NCBI RefSeq assembly: GCF_001898325.1
Contig: NZ_MKTR01000034.1
Location: forward strand, 294,597-358,596
Reading direction: 5' to 3'
DNA: 64,000 nt
DNA from: Microbacterium sp. 67-17
GTDB lineage: Bacteria > Actinomycetota > Actinomycetes > Actinomycetales > Microbacteriaceae
Part shown: piece by piece, positions 61,586 through 64,000 of the stretch
Layout: the number at the start of each line of letters is the position of its first letter
Position numbering within the stretch: the stretch's first letter is position 1
Made by a program: the position numbers and the translations under genes
Notes under the pieces: model-generated
Told to the model about the DNA's origin: nothing
Database searches by the model: none
Seen by the model: only the letters and a program-made list of their open reading frames with translations

Positions 61586-61626
61586 CGCGATCCGATACGC
61601 GCAGGGCCGAGCGAGGAAGGATCCGG

Positions 61627-62445
61627 GTGCCGTCGCTAGCCACAGCCGCCGGAGTCGTGGAGTATCGCGAGAGCGGGAGCGGAACGCCTCTGCTGGTCTT
61701 GCACGGCACACCCGGGGGATCCGACCAGGGAGTCGCCGCAGCGGCGGTGCTCGGGGTCAGCGCCCGCGTGATCGCGCCGTCGCGGCCGGGGTACCTCGGC
61801 ACCCCGTTGTCGACGGGCCGCACGCCGACGCAGCAGGCAGCGGCGATGGTCGCGCTTCTTGATGCCCTCGCGGTCGACAGCGCCTTCGTGCTCGGCGTAT
61901 CGGGAGGCGGGATGGCGGCGGCCGCCCTCGCGGCGCAGCATCCGACCCGCGTACGGGGACTCGTGCTCTGGTCGGCGGTCACCGCGCCCATGCGTATCCC
62001 GGTGTGGCCGCTTCTGCACGGCCCGCTCACGTGGCGCGCCACGAGCGATGCGTTGTTGAGGCGGTTGCGTCGCTCGCCGAGGCTGCTCATAGGCCGGGCG
62101 TCGGCGGATGAGCACGTGGCGAACGCGGCGCTCGAGATCGCACAGACGGTGTTCCCGATCGAGGGTCGCCGCGACGGACTTGCCAATGACGCCGATCAAG
62201 CCAGACAGTTCGATAGCGGCGTCCTCACCGACGTCGCCGTGCCCGCGCTCGTCGTTCACGGCACCCGGGATCGGAACGTGCCGTATCGGCAGGCCACCCA
62301 CGCGGTGAGGTCGATGCCTCACGCCCGGCTCGTCACGGTACCCGGAGCCTCCCACTGGACCACCCCGGCAGATCGCACGGCGCAGGCGGCGCTGCGCGCC
62401 TTTCTGGCGGGCCTCGAGGGAGCATCCGTGGACGCTGCCCGCTGA
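61627..62445 (+). CDS. Alpha/beta hydrolase
   Basis: The 272-residue protein has the fold landmarks HGTPGG (oxyanion), GVSGGGMAAA (nucleophile Ser), HGTRDRNVP (Asp) and GASHWT (His), with a helical cap between. Such proteins hydrolyse small esters, epoxides or C-C bonds; the substrate is not identifiable. GAGGAAGGA precedes GTG 61627. It is divergent from the FAD oxidase. Confidence 0.85.
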   Translation: MPSLATAAGVVEYRESGSGTPLLVLHGTPGGSDQGVAAAAVLGVSARVIAPSRPGYLGTPLSTGRTPTQQAAAMVALLDALAVDSAFVLGVSGGGMAAAALAAQHPTRVRGLVLWSAVTAPMRIPVWPLLHGPLTWRATSDALLRRLRRSPRLLIGRASADEHVANAALEIAQTVFPIEGRRDGLANDADQARQFDSGVLTDVAVPALVVHGTRDRNVPYRQATHAVRSMPHARLVTVPGASHWTTPADRTAQAALRAFLAGLEGASVDAAR

Positions 62446-62458
62446 TCTGCCGGGCCCC

Positions 62459-62476
62459 TTGGAGCAGCCTTGGAGC
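62459..62476 (+). promoter_or_regulatory. SARP-type direct repeat 3
   Basis: TTGGAGC occurs at 62459 and 62470, an exact 7-base repeat with an 11-bp period, about 42-60 bases before the leader ORF. Confidence 0.65.
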
Positions 62477-62517
62477 GCCGCCGCCGATCGTGGAGGCATC
62501 GATCCAAGGAGGAAGCC

Positions 62518-62559
62518 ATGATCCCTGACCCGAGCCGGTTCCGGAGGCGGGCCTCATGA
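62518..62559 (+). CDS. 13-codon leader ORF coupled to the DUF1269 gene
   Basis: AAGGAGGAAGCC, the strongest ribosome binding site in this region, precedes ATG 62518. The frame encodes 13 residues (MIPDPSRFRRRAS) and stops with ATGA overlap on the next start at 62556. It may couple translation to the following gene; a run of three Arg codons could sense supply. Confidence 0.45.
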   Translation: MIPDPSRFRRRAS

Positions 62560-63056
62560 GCGCGCTCGCCGTGTGGACCTTCGCTGACACGGGCGGGGCA
62601 CGGTGGCTCGAGCGACTCCTCGCGGAGGGGATCGCCGGCGATGTGGCGGTCACCGACGGCGCCGTGGTCACCTGGGCCTCCGGGCGCGCATCGGCGCAGG
62701 TGCGGGAGCTGCAGGGCGTCGCACGGATGGCAAACCTTGGCTCGTCCTTCTGGGGCATGCTGTTCGGGATTGTCGTATCCGGCCCGGAACTGGCGGCCAT
62801 GGGCGGTTCGGAGCGCGCATTGGACGGGGCGCTGGGGGGTGTCGGCGTGGATCAGGCCACGCTCGTGACGCTCCGCCGCCGGCTCCAGGCCGGCGGGTCA
62901 GCGCTCGCCGTGATCTGTGACGCGGCGGTCGCGTCCGGCATCGATACGATGCGCGCGAATGCTGATCGCGCGGTCACGCCGGACCGCTGCGAGACCACGA
63001 CGAGAGCATTGAGCGTGGACCACGAGAACGCGTTGCGTCGAGTGTTCGCATCCTGA
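62556..63056 (+). CDS. DUF1269-type protein
   Basis: The 166-residue protein has the DUF1269 pattern: MANLGSSFWGMLFGIVV, GALGGVGVDQATL and LQAGGSALAVICD. Members are small proteins with a glycine-rich hydrophobic stretch and unknown function, often stress-related. ATG 62556 overlaps the 13-codon leader ORF and follows GGAGGCGGG. It lies directly before the SARP gene. Confidence 0.8.
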   Translation: MSALAVWTFADTGGARWLERLLAEGIAGDVAVTDGAVVTWASGRASAQVRELQGVARMANLGSSFWGMLFGIVVSGPELAAMGGSERALDGALGGVGVDQATLVTLRRRLQAGGSALAVICDAAVASGIDTMRANADRAVTPDRCETTTRALSVDHENALRRVFAS

Positions 63057-63093
63057 GCCGCAGGGCAACGCCTCGCTGTGCTCTACTGGTGCC

Positions 63094-63999
63094 ATGCGCG
63101 TGCGCGACCTCGGACTGCTCAGTGTCGAGGTGGACGGCGTGGACCAGCCGCTGCGGGGTCGGCGGCCGCAGATCATCCTCGCGCGCCTGATGGTCAGTGT
63201 GAATCAGCGGGCGACGGCCGCCGAGATCATCGAGGCCGTCTGGGGCGACGACCTCACCGATCACACGTCCACCCTCGAGTCTCATATCTGGCGGCTTCGC
63301 CAGACTCTCGAGCCGCATCGACCGGCCCGCCAGCCAGCGCAGGTGTTGATCACGGATGTCGAGGGCTACCGCCTCCTCGCGAGGGTCGACGACGTCGACT
63401 CGCTCAGGTTCGAGCGTGACGCAGGAGAAATCCGCGAGCTCGTGGCATCCGCGCCACCGGACCGCATCCTTGCCCACTGCGACGACGCGCTCGCACTCTG
63501 GCGAGGCCGCCCCTTCGAGCCTGCCTCCGACGAGCTGTGGGCAAGCGCCGCGGTGGCCCGTCTCCAAGAGATGAACACGGAGATCGCGGCGACCCGTATC
63601 GACGCGCTGCTCGATCTGGATCAGAATCAGCAAGCTCTCGCCGATCTCGAGCGACTGATCGACCGCGCGCCGCTTCACGAACGGTTCTGGGCGCAAAGGA
63701 TGCTGGCTCTTCACCGCGCGGGACGCACCGATCAGGCTCTGGAGGCTTACCAAAGAATCCGGAGGCTGCTCGACGATGAGCTCGCGCTCGCGCCGGGAAC
63801 GGAACTGGAGCGGCTGCACCGCCGCATCCTCGACCAGGATCCGGACCTTGCCGAGCGTCGTCGGCCCGACGAGGCGGTCAGCGCCCTAGCTGTAGCGACC
63901 CGTGAGGTTGTGAAGGCGGCAGGTGGGGGTGTGGCCTCCGAGGGCGGTGTGGGGTCGTCGGTGATTGTATTCCTCGAGCCAGTCGGCGTAGGTGGCTGA
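63094..63999 (+). CDS. SARP-type (AfsR/BTAD) regulator, 3' end replaced by an insertion sequence
   Basis: Residues 1-95 form an OmpR-like winged helix (LGLLSVEVDGVDQPLRGRR, then EIIEAVWGDDLTDHTSTLE, HIWRLRQTLEPH), and about 105-262 a bacterial transcriptional activation domain (LAHCDDALALWRGRPFEP, RTDQALEAYQRIRRLLDDEL). From about 63886 the frame continues only through antisense IS481-type transposase sequence to a stop at 63997. Both SARP domains are complete, so it may still work; if it was a long AfsR-type protein with an ATPase, it is truncated. Confidence 0.8.
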   Translation: MRVRDLGLLSVEVDGVDQPLRGRRPQIILARLMVSVNQRATAAEIIEAVWGDDLTDHTSTLESHIWRLRQTLEPHRPARQPAQVLITDVEGYRLLARVDDVDSLRFERDAGEIRELVASAPPDRILAHCDDALALWRGRPFEPASDELWASAAVARLQEMNTEIAATRIDALLDLDQNQQALADLERLIDRAPLHERFWAQRMLALHRAGRTDQALEAYQRIRRLLDDELALAPGTELERLHRRILDQDPDLAERRRPDEAVSALAVATREVVKAAGGGVASEGGVGSSVIVFLEPVGVGG

Positions 64000-64000
64000 T
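63886..64000 (-). mobile_element. IS481-family transposase C-terminus (runs off the window)
   Basis: Read on the minus strand the last 38 codons give YADWLEEYNHRRPHTALGG, then TPTCRLHNLTGRYS and a TAG stop at 63886-63888: the end of the IS481/rve integrase domain. The element boundary is probably just left of the stop, inside the SARP gene. The rest lies beyond the window. Confidence 0.85.

Overview
The window is high-GC DNA from an actinomycete, most likely a Microbacteriaceae member (Microbacterium-like). The inference rests on an F420-dependent glucose-6-phosphate dehydrogenase, ClpC and RadA of actinobacterial type, many GTG/TTG starts with 4-base stop/start overlaps, and several genes that look leaderless (a TAnnnT -10 box exactly 12 bases before the start codon). 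No species call is possible from sequence alone.

Region 1 (1-11.2 kb) is mostly housekeeping and small hypothetical genes: a DUF4192 fragment, cardiolipin synthase, a duplicated-domain lipoprotein, a DUF559/Vsr-like nuclease-fold protein set among five copies of a palindromic repeat, an XRE/DUF2975-like pair, clpC, a short ArgA-like acetyltransferase and small membrane or secreted proteins.

Region 2 (11.2-32.5 kb) is a large aromatic catabolic block. F420-G6P dehydrogenase is divergent from a PaaX-type regulator. An 11-gene operon carries an SDR, a group-D-type flavin monooxygenase, two TIGR04076-like proteins, an LLM oxidoreductase, an ABM-type monooxygenase, tryptophan 2,3-dioxygenase, kynureninase, flavin reductase, a formamidase-like hydrolase and a DUF1254 protein. 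A polar amino-acid ABC transporter follows. A second, 7-gene operon carries a PaaK-like CoA ligase, a small protein, a cupin, a TesB-type thioesterase, a fused monooxygenase/old-yellow-enzyme protein of the 2-aminobenzoyl-CoA monooxygenase/reductase or salicylyl-CoA 5-hydroxylase type, a RidA-like protein and an FAH-family hydrolase. The simplest reading is tryptophan (and perhaps an indole compound) to anthranilate, then anthraniloyl-CoA, then a lower pathway that differs from the described beta-oxidation-like route. Paired GWAAC half-sites lie in front of all four transcription starts of this block.

Region 3 (32.6-49 kb): radA, then a purine/nucleoside salvage or degradation locus. An eight-gene minus-strand operon holds two deaminases of the amidohydrolase superfamily, a BmpA-type nucleoside ABC transporter and an acyl-CoA-dehydrogenase-fold oxidase. 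It faces a cytidine-deaminase-fold nucleobase deaminase across a spacer with two palindromic operators exactly 105 bp apart. A GntR/UTRA regulator, a creatininase-like protein with an altered metal site, two more amidohydrolases and a PPC-domain protein follow.

Region 4 (49-57.4 kb): lactate dehydrogenase, an EmrB-type exporter, ferritin and tRNA-Ser(CGA). The tRNA 3' end is followed by gene-free DNA with short repeats that look like a tyrosine-recombinase attachment region. Beyond it lie small metal-response operons: DUF305 plus a DUF6153-like protein behind a CsoR-type operator, and an ArsR/MFS pair with an operator over the start. An FAD aromatic hydroxylase ends this part.

Region 5 (57.4-64 kb): a glycine-rich, sortase-type (LAATG) surface protein, a berberine-bridge-type FAD oxidase, an alpha/beta hydrolase, a 13-codon leader ORF, a DUF1269 protein and a SARP regulator whose 3' end runs into an IS481-type transposase at the window edge. 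All three intergenic regions before the SARP gene carry a TTGGA pair with an exact 11-bp period, the geometry of SARP sites, so this looks like a small SARP-controlled surface/redox locus interrupted by an insertion sequence.
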